Assembly (NCBI GenBank): GCA_014871665.1
Contig: WGSL01000007.1
Span: 1-51,997, forward strand
Length of the DNA: 51,997 nucleotides
Direction of reading: 5' to 3'
Source: Collinsella sp.
GTDB taxonomy: Bacteria; Actinomycetota; Coriobacteriia; Coriobacteriales; Coriobacteriaceae
Shown one piece after another: positions 19,582 through 26,893 of the stretch. Numbering within the stretch: the first letter of the stretch is position 1; each line of letters starts with the position of its first letter. The notes beneath the pieces are model-generated. The model was not told the origin of the DNA and made no database searches. It saw nothing but the letters and a program-made list of their open reading frames with translations. Made by a program: the position numbers and the translations under genes.

Positions 19582-21318
19582 CTACGAGCGCAGTGTAATT
19601 TTATCGCGCAGTGACTTGAGGTCTTCGGTGACGGTGCGGTCTTCCTGGATCATCTTCTGGACCTTTTTGTAGCTCGTGCTGACGGTCGAGTGGTTGCGGT
19701 TGCCAAATTCGGCGCCCACCGCCGTGGTCGTCATTTCGCACATCTCGATGGCCAGGTAGATAGCGATATGGCGTGCTTTGGCGATATTGGCGTTGCGACG
19801 CGGGCCGATGAGCTCCTCGTGTGTCACGCCGTACTGCTCTTCGATGACGGACTGAACCGTCTGGACGTTGATCTTTTTGGCCGATGTGTCGAAGTACTGG
19901 CTGGCGATGGCGTCGATATCGTCAAAGGTGAGCTCCCCGCCCTCGCGCTCGCGGTCACCCGCCTCGCCGGCGCAGCGCTCGCAAAAGCTCTCGAGTTCGC
20001 GGATGTTGGTGCCCGAGACCTCGGCCATGTGTTTAAAGTGTTCGTCGGTCAGGTGCCCGCCGTCGCCCCCATAGGCCGCCAGCAGCGAGTCGTCGCCTGC
20101 CTCGGGAGCGGCGACGATGGTGTTCTCGTAATAGCGCTGCAAGATCTTGTATTTCATCTCGTAGCTGGGCTCTGCAACCAGGCAGAGCATGCCGGCGTTG
20201 AAGCGGCTGGTCAGACGCTCGTCCATGCTTAGGTCCTTGGGGGCGCGGTCTGCCGCGATGACGACCTTCTTGTTGTTGCGGATGAACTCGTCCATGAGCT
20301 GGAAAAAGTAGTCCACGCTCGCGCGCTTGCCGATGATGTTTTGGATGTCATCGATGATGAGCACGTCCACGCCGTGGTACGCCTGCATGATGGGAGCGTT
20401 GCTCTTCTTTTGACGGTCGAACTCGGTCATCAGGTCGTCCAGATATGCCTGGGAGTTGGCATACTTGACCTTGATCTCGGGCGACTTCTCGGCGAGCTCG
20501 TTTTTGATGGCAAGCAGCAGGTGCGTCTTGCCCAGGCCCGATTTGCCGTAGATGAACAGTGATGTGCATGTGCCGCGCTCGTCCGCGAGGGCGGCAAACT
20601 TGAGTGCCGAGCGATAGGCATGGCTGTTTTCGGGGCCGTAGACAAAGTTCTCAAAGGTAAATTTTGAGTTCGCGGCGAGCGGGGCTCCATCCGTATTCTG
20701 CTCGGCCGGCACGGTCGGTGCTGGCATGGGTGAGGTGGGGGTCGCGGCTTGCGTGGATTTAGTCGGCGCCCCGCCCTTCATCTGGTTCATCATGCGACGA
20801 AAATCGTCGGCCGAGAGCGTGTTTTTGATTGCAATGCCCGAATCCGCGCCCGCCGCTGCGTCGTGAGCGATGGGCATGTGCGTGACGGGCGCGTTCGTTG
20901 GCGTCGCCGCCGCGGTCGGCAACGGTGCCATGGTTTCACGGGAAACATCGCTGTGCTGGTGCTCGACCGTCGACGCGTCGCCTGCGGAGGCCGGCACCGC
21001 CGGGGAAGCAGCGGGAGCCGTGGCGGGCGCCGTGGCGGGCGCCGTGGCGGCAGCGGATTCCGTCGCGGCGCCTTGCGGTGCCACGATGTCGAGCGCGATC
21101 GGTGCAAAGGCGATTTCTTCCAGATAGGCCTCAATAGTCGGCTGATGCTTTTTGAGCTGCGCGATGGCAAAGCGCGAGGGGGCCTCGATCGTGAGCGTAT
21201 CTTCGGTCAGGCTTATGGCGCGCGATTGCCCCAGCATGTTGATGAGGCGTGCATCTTGGCCGTCGCGCTGGCAAAAGGCGATGGCATCCCCCAGGATGAT
21301 GCTTGCTTCCTCGTCCAC
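19582..21318 (-). CDS. dnaA: Chromosomal replication initiator DnaA
   Basis: 578 residues, GTG start (21316-21318) with GGGAGAG upstream. Domain I spans about 1-78. A long Ala/Pro/Thr-rich linker (about 80-218) is much longer than usual. The AAA+ core has Walker A GKSGLGKT (258-265) and Walker B LIIDD (320-324). The C-terminal domain IV has the DNA-binding signature region GNRNHSTV. It binds origin boxes and opens the origin. The linker DNA holds a 12-bp tandem repeat (about 21018-21051) and a near-consensus parS (20932-20947). It lies 15 bp downstream of the ATPase-winged-helix gene, so the two are probably co-transcribed. Confidence 0.97.
   Translation of the reverse strand: MDEEASIILGDAIAFCQRDGQDARLINMLGQSRAISLTEDTLTIEAPSRFAIAQLKKHQPTIEAYLEEIAFAPIALDIVAPQGAATESAAATAPATAPATAPAASPAVPASAGDASTVEHQHSDVSRETMAPLPTAAATPTNAPVTHMPIAHDAAAGADSGIAIKNTLSADDFRRMMNQMKGGAPTKSTQAATPTSPMPAPTVPAEQNTDGAPLAANSKFTFENFVYGPENSHAYRSALKFAALADERGTCTSLFIYGKSGLGKTHLLLAIKNELAEKSPEIKVKYANSQAYLDDLMTEFDRQKKSNAPIMQAYHGVDVLIIDDIQNIIGKRASVDYFFQLMDEFIRNNKKVVIAADRAPKDLSMDERLTSRFNAGMLCLVAEPSYEMKYKILQRYYENTIVAAPEAGDDSLLAAYGGDGGHLTDEHFKHMAEVSGTNIRELESFCERCAGEAGDREREGGELTFDDIDAIASQYFDTSAKKINVQTVQSVIEEQYGVTHEELIGPRRNANIAKARHIAIYLAIEMCEMTTTAVGAEFGNRNHSTVSTSYKKVQKMIQEDRTVTEDLKSLRDKITLRS
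20932..20947. other. Near-consensus parS site inside dnaA
   Basis: The 16-mer GGTTTCACGGGAAACA matches the parS palindrome TGTTTCACGTGAAACA at 14 of 16 positions. It codes for part of DVSRETM in the DnaA linker. Whether ParB binds is unknown. Confidence 0.5.
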
Positions 21319-21333
21319 TGTCTCTCCCGTTCT

Positions 21334-22695
21334 TTAGCTCTGAGCTCGCACGCGAGCGGCGCCGAGTTCGGTCAGATGGTATTTCTGGCCATGCTTGATG
21401 ACCAAGCCGGCCTGCGCCAAGTCATTGAGCGTGCGTGACCAAGTGGGGGCCGAGTTTCCAAACGCCCTCGCCAGATCGGTTGCACCGCACGCTTGATTTT
21501 GCGCCAGATAGCCCAGCGCGGCGTTGCCGCGATCGCTTACGAACACGTCCGGTTGTGGCTGCGCATGCTGATTTGCTGCATTAGGATACATCATTTGAGC
21601 TGCTGGTTGTTGAGAACTCTGCATCGGTGGCATTTGCTGTTGAAAACTTTGAGGCCACTGTTGGTAAGGCTGCGGAGGCATCTGCTGGGCCCAAGGGCTG
21701 TACTGCTGCTGCGGCATCTGCTGGGTCCAAGGGTTGTACTGCTGCTGCGGCATCTGCTGATATGGATATCCCTGTTGGTACGGCTGATAGCCCATTTGCT
21801 GGCCACCCGGCGCCCCCGTCGCCTGCTGCATTGCTGCTGCATCCTGATCAGCCAGCGGCATGGCCTCTGGCATGTTTGGCGGCATCGACATAGATGCCGC
21901 CTGGGGTTCTTGTGTAGGAGGCATTCCGGGCTGCTGCATCTGTCCCACGGTGGGCTGCATCTGCTGCGCTGCCATGGGCTGCTGCGCAAAAGCTCCCGGC
22001 AGGGGATATGTGGGCTGCTCCGTCTCGGGCCGCACGGCAGCGCCGCGTCCGCCGGCACGCTCGATTTCCTGCACGCGTTTAGGGTTCAGACTTACCGTAA
22101 CCACGGTGCCGTTGCCCATGTTGTCCTCGATGGATACGGCACCGCCGGCGTTTTCCAAATACTCCTGCACCATGGGAAACCCTGCTCCGGTTCCACGGAT
22201 ATAGCGCTTCATCTTGCTGTTTGCGCTGGTAACGCCAAAGTCGAAAGCACGTTCCTTGTCGTCGATGCCGGGTCCTTGGTCAGCAAAGCGGATGGTGTCT
22301 CCGCCGTCCAGAATCGAGATGATGGGCTCGGCAAAGTGCGCGTGGATAAAGTTTTCGACAATCTCGCGGATGACCATGAGCGAGATATGGCCACCTTGTT
22401 CTTTCATGCACTGGTAGACGGTGTTGGTAGTCTCTTCCAAATACGTGCGGACATCTTGCGGATCAATGACGATCACACGCGGTGTCGACAGCATGTCGTC
22501 ATAGACGGCGATACGCGCGGCGTACATGGCTTTTGGCGCCTGCGTGGTCGTCTGCTCGCCTTCCGCACGCTCTTCGCGCACGCCGGTGATGTGCTCGTTG
22601 TCGGGTGCCGGGTCTCCAGAATCGACCATGGTGTAAAAGTCGTCAGACATGCCGCTCGCAATCTTCCAAAAGGTTTCGAACAAATAGTAGCTCAC
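21334..22695 (-). CDS. GHKL-type ATPase with Gln/Pro-rich linker and C-terminal winged helix, upstream of dnaA
   Basis: About 453 residues from GTG at 22693-22695. The start is uncertain: TTG at 22722 and ATG at 22650 are alternatives, and none has an ideally spaced ribosome site. Positions below count from the GTG. A complete histidine-kinase-like ATP-binding fold is visible: N-box REIVENFIHAHF (about 110-121), G1 DQGPGID (about 139-145) and G2 GTGAGFPMV (about 168-176). There is no dimerisation/phosphorylation domain and no membrane helix, so it is closer to SpoIIAB/RsbW-type ATPases than to sensor kinases. A linker of about 150 residues rich in Gln, Pro and Met contains two copies of a 12-residue repeat. 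The last 70 residues form a winged-helix-like domain (ATDLARAFGNSAPTWSRTLNDL, LVIKHGQKYHLTELG). It lies between dnaA and the putative origin on the dnaA strand. Function unknown; a DNA-binding ATP switch is inferred. Confidence 0.85.
   Translation of the reverse strand: MSYYLFETFWKIASGMSDDFYTMVDSGDPAPDNEHITGVREERAEGEQTTTQAPKAMYAARIAVYDDMLSTPRVIVIDPQDVRTYLEETTNTVYQCMKEQGGHISLMVIREIVENFIHAHFAEPIISILDGGDTIRFADQGPGIDDKERAFDFGVTSANSKMKRYIRGTGAGFPMVQEYLENAGGAVSIEDNMGNGTVVTVSLNPKRVQEIERAGGRGAAVRPETEQPTYPLPGAFAQQPMAAQQMQPTVGQMQQPGMPPTQEPQAASMSMPPNMPEAMPLADQDAAAMQQATGAPGGQQMGYQPYQQGYPYQQMPQQQYNPWTQQMPQQQYSPWAQQMPPQPYQQWPQSFQQQMPPMQSSQQPAAQMMYPNAANQHAQPQPDVFVSDRGNAALGYLAQNQACGATDLARAFGNSAPTWSRTLNDLAQAGLVIKHGQKYHLTELGAARVRAQS
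21677..21748. repeat. 36-bp tandem repeat, two copies, in ATPase linker
   Basis: Copies at 21677-21712 and 21713-21748, nearly identical, encode MPQQQY-x-PW-x-QQ twice on the minus strand. Flanking sequence resembles decayed further copies. Copy number may vary between strains. Confidence 0.85.
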
Positions 22696-22893
22696 CGCGC
22701 AATGTTTCTCATCTTTCGACAACCTTTCAAAACCTGTTGAAAACTTTGGAAAACGGGCGAAAAGTTCTCAACATTGCCAGCATGACCTGTTGAAAACTCG
22801 ATGAAATATCGTGAAAAGTTGTCATGCACCGCTAAATCGAGCTTGGCTTATGGGGGAACCGTGTGAACTGCGCAACCTTTTACCTTTGATTTC
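22696..22893. other. Putative origin segment: DnaA-box-like cluster at the strand switch
   Basis: Non-coding apart from a possible longer N-terminus of the ATPase gene. The 14-mer ACCTGTTGAAAACT occurs at 22732-22745 and 22785-22798; its complement occurs once in the dnaA-dnaN gap (19556-19569). The embedded minus-strand 9-mer TTTTCAACA (22735-22743 and 22788-22796) is two changes from TTATCCACA. A plus-strand variant TTCTCAACA is at 22765-22773. Genes to the left point left and genes to the right point right, as expected at an origin. The origin call is inference. Confidence 0.65.
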
Positions 22894-22923
22894 TTGACAT
22901 TTGAACATTGATTTCCCTACAAT
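22894..22923 (+). promoter_or_regulatory. Promoter of rpmH-rnpA
   Basis: A perfect -35 TTGACA (22894-22899), 18-bp spacer and -10 TACAAT (22918-22923). The leader of about 65 nt includes a perfect 7-bp hairpin (22950-22956 with 22961-22967). Confidence 0.85.
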
Positions 22924-22995
22924 CTTCAAGCTCACGTGTCTATATCTGCGTCCGCGTCCCCGCGGACACTCGAAATGCAGCAGGAGGAACTTAAG

Positions 22996-23130
22996 ATGAA
23001 GCGTACGTATCAGCCTAATAAGCGTAAGCGTGCCAAGACCCATGGCTTCCGTGCCCGTATGGCCACTAAGGGTGGTCGTGCCGTGCTCGCCCGTCGTCGC
23101 GCCAAGGGCCGCAAGCGTCTCACTGTCTAG
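22996..23130 (+). CDS. rpmH: 50S ribosomal protein L34
   Basis: 44 residues, very basic, with the invariant L34 pattern MKRTYQPNKRKRAKTHGFRARM and the end RKRLTV. It starts at the ATG after AGGAGGAACTTAAG; longer in-frame readings are spurious. First gene of the rightward rpmH-rnpA-yidD-yidC-khpB cluster. Confidence 0.98.
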   Translation: MKRTYQPNKRKRAKTHGFRARMATKGGRAVLARRRAKGRKRLTV

Positions 23131-23150
23131 CAGCGATACACACATCTCGC

Positions 23151-23489
23151 ATGAAGACTATTAAGTCTCGGCAAGATTTCGAGCATGTGTTCAGTCAGGG
23201 GCGTCGTTTCAATCACCCTCTGATTCGAATGACCATATGTGAATCGGTTGGCGAAGGCGACTCCGGAAGGGTCGCCTTCGTTGGTGCTAAGCGACTCGGT
23301 TGTGCCGTCGTGCGCAACCGATCTAAGCGTGTGATGCGCGAGGCCGCCCGCAGCTGCGGATTTCCCGTTGCGGGTTATGACATCATCTTGTTTGCAACTC
23401 CCAAGACGAGGGTTTCCTCGCCGCAGGAGATGGACAAGGCGTTGCGTTCGCTTATGAAGCGCGCCGGCGTTGCCGGGGAGGAGCGATGA
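23151..23489 (+). CDS. rnpA: Ribonuclease P protein component
   Basis: 112 residues, the small basic protein of RNase P that helps the catalytic RNA mature tRNA 5' ends. It shows the RnpA landmarks F-x-x-V-F-x-x-G near the N-terminus and AKRLGCAVVRNRSKRVMRE, the RNR-type motif. It lies 20 bp after rpmH and overlaps yidD by 4 bp. Confidence 0.96.
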   Translation: MKTIKSRQDFEHVFSQGRRFNHPLIRMTICESVGEGDSGRVAFVGAKRLGCAVVRNRSKRVMREAARSCGFPVAGYDIILFATPKTRVSSPQEMDKALRSLMKRAGVAGEER

Positions 23490-23710
23490 GCAATCACGTT
23501 TTGCGACGTGTTGCCATCGCTCCTATTCGCATATATCAACAGGTTATTTCGCCCTTATTGCCTGACGCCTGCATTTATTACCCAACGTGCTCGCAATACG
23601 CCATCCAGGCGATTGAGAAGCACGGTGTTTTGAGAGGCTGCTGGCTTGCCGTGAGGCGCATCGCTCGCTGCAATCCCCTGCACGTCGGCGGTTATGACCC
23701 TGTGCCCTAG
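23486..23710 (+). CDS. yidD: Membrane protein insertion efficiency factor YidD
   Basis: 74 residues. Family signature: IRIYQQVISPLLPDACIYYPTCSQYA and the downstream RIARCNPLHVGGYDPVP, with conserved cysteines. A small membrane-associated partner of YidC. The ATG overlaps the rnpA stop, implying coupling; yidC follows after 29 bp. Confidence 0.97.
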   Translation: MSNHVLRRVAIAPIRIYQQVISPLLPDACIYYPTCSQYAIQAIEKHGVLRGCWLAVRRIARCNPLHVGGYDPVP

Positions 23711-23739
23711 CGGGCACTCGCTATCGGAGGAAAACTTAC

Positions 23740-24510
23740 ATGTGGGATTGGATCGTTAACATCCTTTTCGAGCTGCTCAAGCTCATCCAGACCTTTGCGG
23801 TCGACTGGGGCCTGTCCATCATCATTCTGGTGGTCATCATCCGTCTGCTGCTGACGCCGCTTATGCTCAAGTCGACCAAGTCGACGGCTCGCATGCAGGT
23901 GCTGCAGCCCAAGATGCTCGAGATCCAGGAGCGCTATGCCGACGATCCCCAGCGTCAGGCCGAGGAGATGCAGAAGTTCTACAGCGAGAACAAGTTCAAC
24001 CCCATGGCTGGCTGTCTGCCGCTGCTGATTCAGATGCCTATCCTGTTCGCCCTGTTTACATTGCTGCGCAACCTGCCGCAGTACTTTAACGACGGCACGT
24101 TCTCGTTCTTCAACATCCTGCCCGACCTGACCACCACGCCGAGCGCTTCCTTTGCCGATGGCTTTATGGTTGCACTGCCTGCGCTGGTTTGCCTGATCCT
24201 GTTTGCCGTCCTGACCCTGATTCCGCAGCTCTATATGTCGCGCAACCAGACCGGCCAGCAGGCTCAGAGCATGCGTATGATGGCCGTTGTCATGACGGTC
24301 ATGATGCTTTGGATGGGCTGGAGCCTTCCCGTTGGTGTTCTGCTGTACTACGACGTCTCGTCTGCTTGGCAGGTTATCCAGCAGATTTTTGTGACGCAGA
24401 AGGTCATCGACAAGGCGAAGGCCGATGAGGAGGAGCGTCTTAAGAACGCTCCGCTGCAGGTTGAGGTCACTCGTCGCGAGAAGAAGCCGCGCCCGCACAA
24501 GAAGAAGTAG
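23740..24510 (+). CDS. yidC: Membrane protein insertase YidC/OxaA type
   Basis: 256 residues, without the large periplasmic domain of Gram-negative YidC. The conserved groove arginine appears in VVIIRLLLTPL, followed by the coiled cytoplasmic loop (MQVLQPKMLEIQERY) and NPMAGCLPLLIQMPILFALF. About five transmembrane segments, and a strongly basic C-terminus (REKKPRPHKKK) that can contact the ribosome. It inserts and folds membrane proteins with or without Sec. Confidence 0.97.
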   Translation: MWDWIVNILFELLKLIQTFAVDWGLSIIILVVIIRLLLTPLMLKSTKSTARMQVLQPKMLEIQERYADDPQRQAEEMQKFYSENKFNPMAGCLPLLIQMPILFALFTLLRNLPQYFNDGTFSFFNILPDLTTTPSASFADGFMVALPALVCLILFAVLTLIPQLYMSRNQTGQQAQSMRMMAVVMTVMMLWMGWSLPVGVLLYYDVSSAWQVIQQIFVTQKVIDKAKADEEERLKNAPLQVEVTRREKKPRPHKKK

Positions 24511-24554
24511 TGGGATATCAATCTTATTTAGGTACCTAACTTTTGGAGTACGTT

Positions 24555-25124
24555 ATGTCTGAAGAGATCATCGAGGATATGCTTGAGGAGGTTGCCCCGC
24601 AGGTCGCGGGCGATTATCCCGAGATTGCACAGCGCTACAAGGCTGGTGAAGAGCTGACCGATGAGGAGCTCGACACCATTGCCGATGTTGCGATTTCCAT
24701 CCTGCGTTCCATCCTTTCGCACTTCGATGCCGCCAACTCTCCTATCGATGAGTATGAGGGCGACGAGGGTGAGCTGATTTTGGATGTAACGGCTCCCGAC
24801 CTTGCTGTTCTCATTGGCCGTCATGGTCGCACTCTTGATGCTCTTCAGGTTATGTTCTCTTTGCTGGTGAGCCGCAAGCTTGGCTTTAGGTATCCGGTTG
24901 TAGTGGACGTCGAGGGATACAAGAGTCGCCGTCAGGATAAGGTCGCCTCCATGGCTCAGTCTGCTGCCGAGCGTGCCATCCGCACTCATAAGAGTGTTTC
25001 GCTTCCGCCCATGAATGCCTACGAGCGCCGACTGGTTCACATTGCACTTCGTGGCAACGATGCAGTCGATACTCATTCTGAGGGTTCTGACCCTGATCGC
25101 CATGTGGTGATTGTTGCTCGATAA
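24555..25124 (+). CDS. khpB: RNA-binding protein KhpB/Jag (KH and R3H domains)
   Basis: 189 residues from ATG 24555 (GGAG 6 nt upstream; a TTG 12 bp earlier is less likely). A short acidic helical N-terminus (1-70) is followed by a KH domain with LIGRHGRTLDALQ and an R3H domain (ERAIRTHKSVSLPPMNAYERRLVH). Known relatives bind RNA and affect cell elongation and division in Gram-positives. It is the usual neighbour of yidC. Confidence 0.94.
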   Translation: MSEEIIEDMLEEVAPQVAGDYPEIAQRYKAGEELTDEELDTIADVAISILRSILSHFDAANSPIDEYEGDEGELILDVTAPDLAVLIGRHGRTLDALQVMFSLLVSRKLGFRYPVVVDVEGYKSRRQDKVASMAQSAAERAIRTHKSVSLPPMNAYERRLVHIALRGNDAVDTHSEGSDPDRHVVIVAR

Positions 25125-25142
25125 TCTACTCGAGCTTATGCT

Positions 25143-25174
25143 AAGGGGACGTGGTTTCCACGTCCCCTTTTTTT
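25143..25174 (+). terminator. Terminator after khpB
   Basis: A perfect 12-bp stem (25143-25154 with 25158-25169), 3-nt loop and T-run. It marks the 3' end of the rpmH-khpB operon and the border with the more AT-rich rsmG-parAB block. Confidence 0.93.
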
Positions 25175-25220
25175 GTCAAAAGTTCTCGATACACTGATTT
25201 TTGTCAGAAAGGAGCTTTCG

Positions 25221-25958
25221 TTGTTAGTGCTTACTGATCAGCAGGCTGACGAGATGTTGAGTCGTCTAACTTCCTATTGCAAAGAGTATTCCTTGAGCGT
25301 AACTGATGTTGAGCTGAGGAAATGTATTCAGCATTTGGATTTGGTTCTAGAAACAAATAAGACAACCAATCTCACCCGTATTCTTAACGTAGAAGATGCT
25401 GCAGTACTTCATATCCTCGACTCACTTGTTTTGCTCCCCTATATCAACAAGGCTCCTGAGGGAGCTTTGCTCGATATGGGAACAGGTGCGGGCTTCCCTG
25501 GTATTCCATTAACCATAACCACGCATCGTAAAGCTACTTATATTGACTCTGTTGGCAAGAAGGTTGATGCGGTTAATTCCTTTGTCCATGCTCTTGGATT
25601 GAAACATGCTCATGCGGTTCATGATCGTCTTGAAGAATATGCTCGAAGCCATAAGAAGCAGTTCTCTGTTGTAACCGCCCGCGCACTGGCCCCTCTACCG
25701 ATTCTTGTTGAGTATGCGGCTCCGTATCTGAAGGATGGAGGGCTATTTGTTATAACCAAGGGCAATCCTTCGGATGAGGAGCTTGCTACCGGCATGTCAG
25801 CAGCTAAGATTTGCGGCTTCACTTTGCTTCTGAATGACGCAATTGATTTGCCTGAAGGCTTGGGTCATAGGGAGTTCATTGTTCTTAAGAAGAGTCATCC
25901 AGCATCCGTCTCATTGCCTCGTGCAAATGGCGTGGCAAAGAAGAATCCGCTTGCCTAG
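25221..25958 (+). CDS. rsmG: 16S rRNA (guanine-N7) methyltransferase RsmG/GidB
   Basis: 245 residues from TTG 25221, chosen because AAAGGAG lies 6 nt upstream; an upstream TTG at 25173 falls in the terminator T-run. The SAM-binding motif is LLDMGTGAGFPGIPL, then a second Rossmann strand YIDSVGKK and the conserved VVTARALAPLPIL. It methylates G527 of 16S rRNA; loss gives low-level streptomycin resistance in other species. Its DNA is more AT-rich than khpB before it. Confidence 0.95.
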   Translation: MLVLTDQQADEMLSRLTSYCKEYSLSVTDVELRKCIQHLDLVLETNKTTNLTRILNVEDAAVLHILDSLVLLPYINKAPEGALLDMGTGAGFPGIPLTITTHRKATYIDSVGKKVDAVNSFVHALGLKHAHAVHDRLEEYARSHKKQFSVVTARALAPLPILVEYAAPYLKDGGLFVITKGNPSDEELATGMSAAKICGFTLLLNDAIDLPEGLGHREFIVLKKSHPASVSLPRANGVAKKNPLA

Positions 25959-25959
25959 A

Positions 25960-26053
25960 TGTTTCACGTGAAACATAATGGATACTAACAACTTGCAGTG
26001 TTTCACGTGAAACATGGCGGTTGATATCGAATCGGAATGTTTCACGTGAAACA
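25960..26053. other. Cluster of three perfect parS sites
   Basis: The exact palindrome TGTTTCACGTGAAACA occurs at 25960-25975, 25999-26014 and 26038-26053. The sites are 39 bp apart start to start, with unrelated 23-bp spacers. ParB nucleates on parS and spreads, and SMC is recruited there. The last site ends 39 bp before the parA start, so ParB could also repress parAB. Confidence 0.95.
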
Positions 26054-26092
26054 TCCTCCGTTTGACAGCTTTAATACACACCAGGAGGGACC

Positions 26093-26893
26093 GTGGGATT
26101 TCGCGACGTTAAGCGTTCTAAGAGCGCAAAAGACACGCGTATCATTGCAATCATCAATCAAAAAGGCGGCGTCGGTAAGTCAACGACAGCTGTAAATCTT
26201 GCAGCAGCACTTGGTGAGCAGGGTCGTAAGACACTGATTGTCGATTTTGATCCACAGGGAAACAGCACCAGTGGATTTGGAATTGAAAAAGAAGACCTTG
26301 ATCACTGCATCTATGATGCATTGTTGAATGATGTGCCGGCAGAATCGCTTGTTCTTGATACAAATTGCAAAAAGGTATTTGTAATTCCGGCAACAATTCA
26401 GCTTGCAGGCGCAGAAATTGAGCTCGTAAGCGCAATTGCTCGTGAAACCCGCCTCAAAGATTTGCTTGAGCCGATTCAGGACGAGTTCGATTTCATTTTC
26501 ATTGACTGTCCTCCTTCGCTCGGCCTGCTTACTATCAACGCCTTGACCGCAGCAGACAGCGTTTTGATTCCGATCCAGTGCGAATATTATGCACTCGAAG
26601 GTGTTACAAAGCTGCTTGAGTCAATGAAGATGGTCAAATCACGTCTGAACAAGGGCTTAGGCACCTATGGAGTGCTTATGACCATGTATGACTCGCGTAC
26701 TTCACTATCGAATCAGGTTGTTGAGGAGGTTCAATCGTACTTTGGTGATAAGGCGTTTAAGACGCTAATCCCCCGTACGGTTAAAATCTCCGAAGCTCCG
26801 TCTTTTGGAGAACCGGTAATTACCTATGCACCTCAAAATAAGGGTGCAAAAGCATATATGAACCTTGCAAAAGAGGTGATCAAGCGTGCCTAG
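26093..26893 (+). CDS. parA: Chromosome partitioning ATPase ParA/Soj
   Basis: 266 residues, GTG start after AGGAGGGACC. Deviant Walker A NQKGGVGKST (about 22-31), Walker A' FDPQGNSTSGFG and Walker B FIFIDCPPSLG are all intact. An N-terminal basic segment (GFRDVKRSKSAKD) precedes the fold. It moves parS-bound ParB and in several species also regulates DnaA. It overlaps parB by 8 bp. Confidence 0.97.
   Translation: MGFRDVKRSKSAKDTRIIAIINQKGGVGKSTTAVNLAAALGEQGRKTLIVDFDPQGNSTSGFGIEKEDLDHCIYDALLNDVPAESLVLDTNCKKVFVIPATIQLAGAEIELVSAIARETRLKDLLEPIQDEFDFIFIDCPPSLGLLTINALTAADSVLIPIQCEYYALEGVTKLLESMKMVKSRLNKGLGTYGVLMTMYDSRTSLSNQVVEEVQSYFGDKAFKTLIPRTVKISEAPSFGEPVITYAPQNKGAKAYMNLAKEVIKRA

Noticed and set aside
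26061..26092. TTGACA before parA as a promoter
   Set aside because: No -10 box at a suitable distance; the -10 position falls on the ribosome site.
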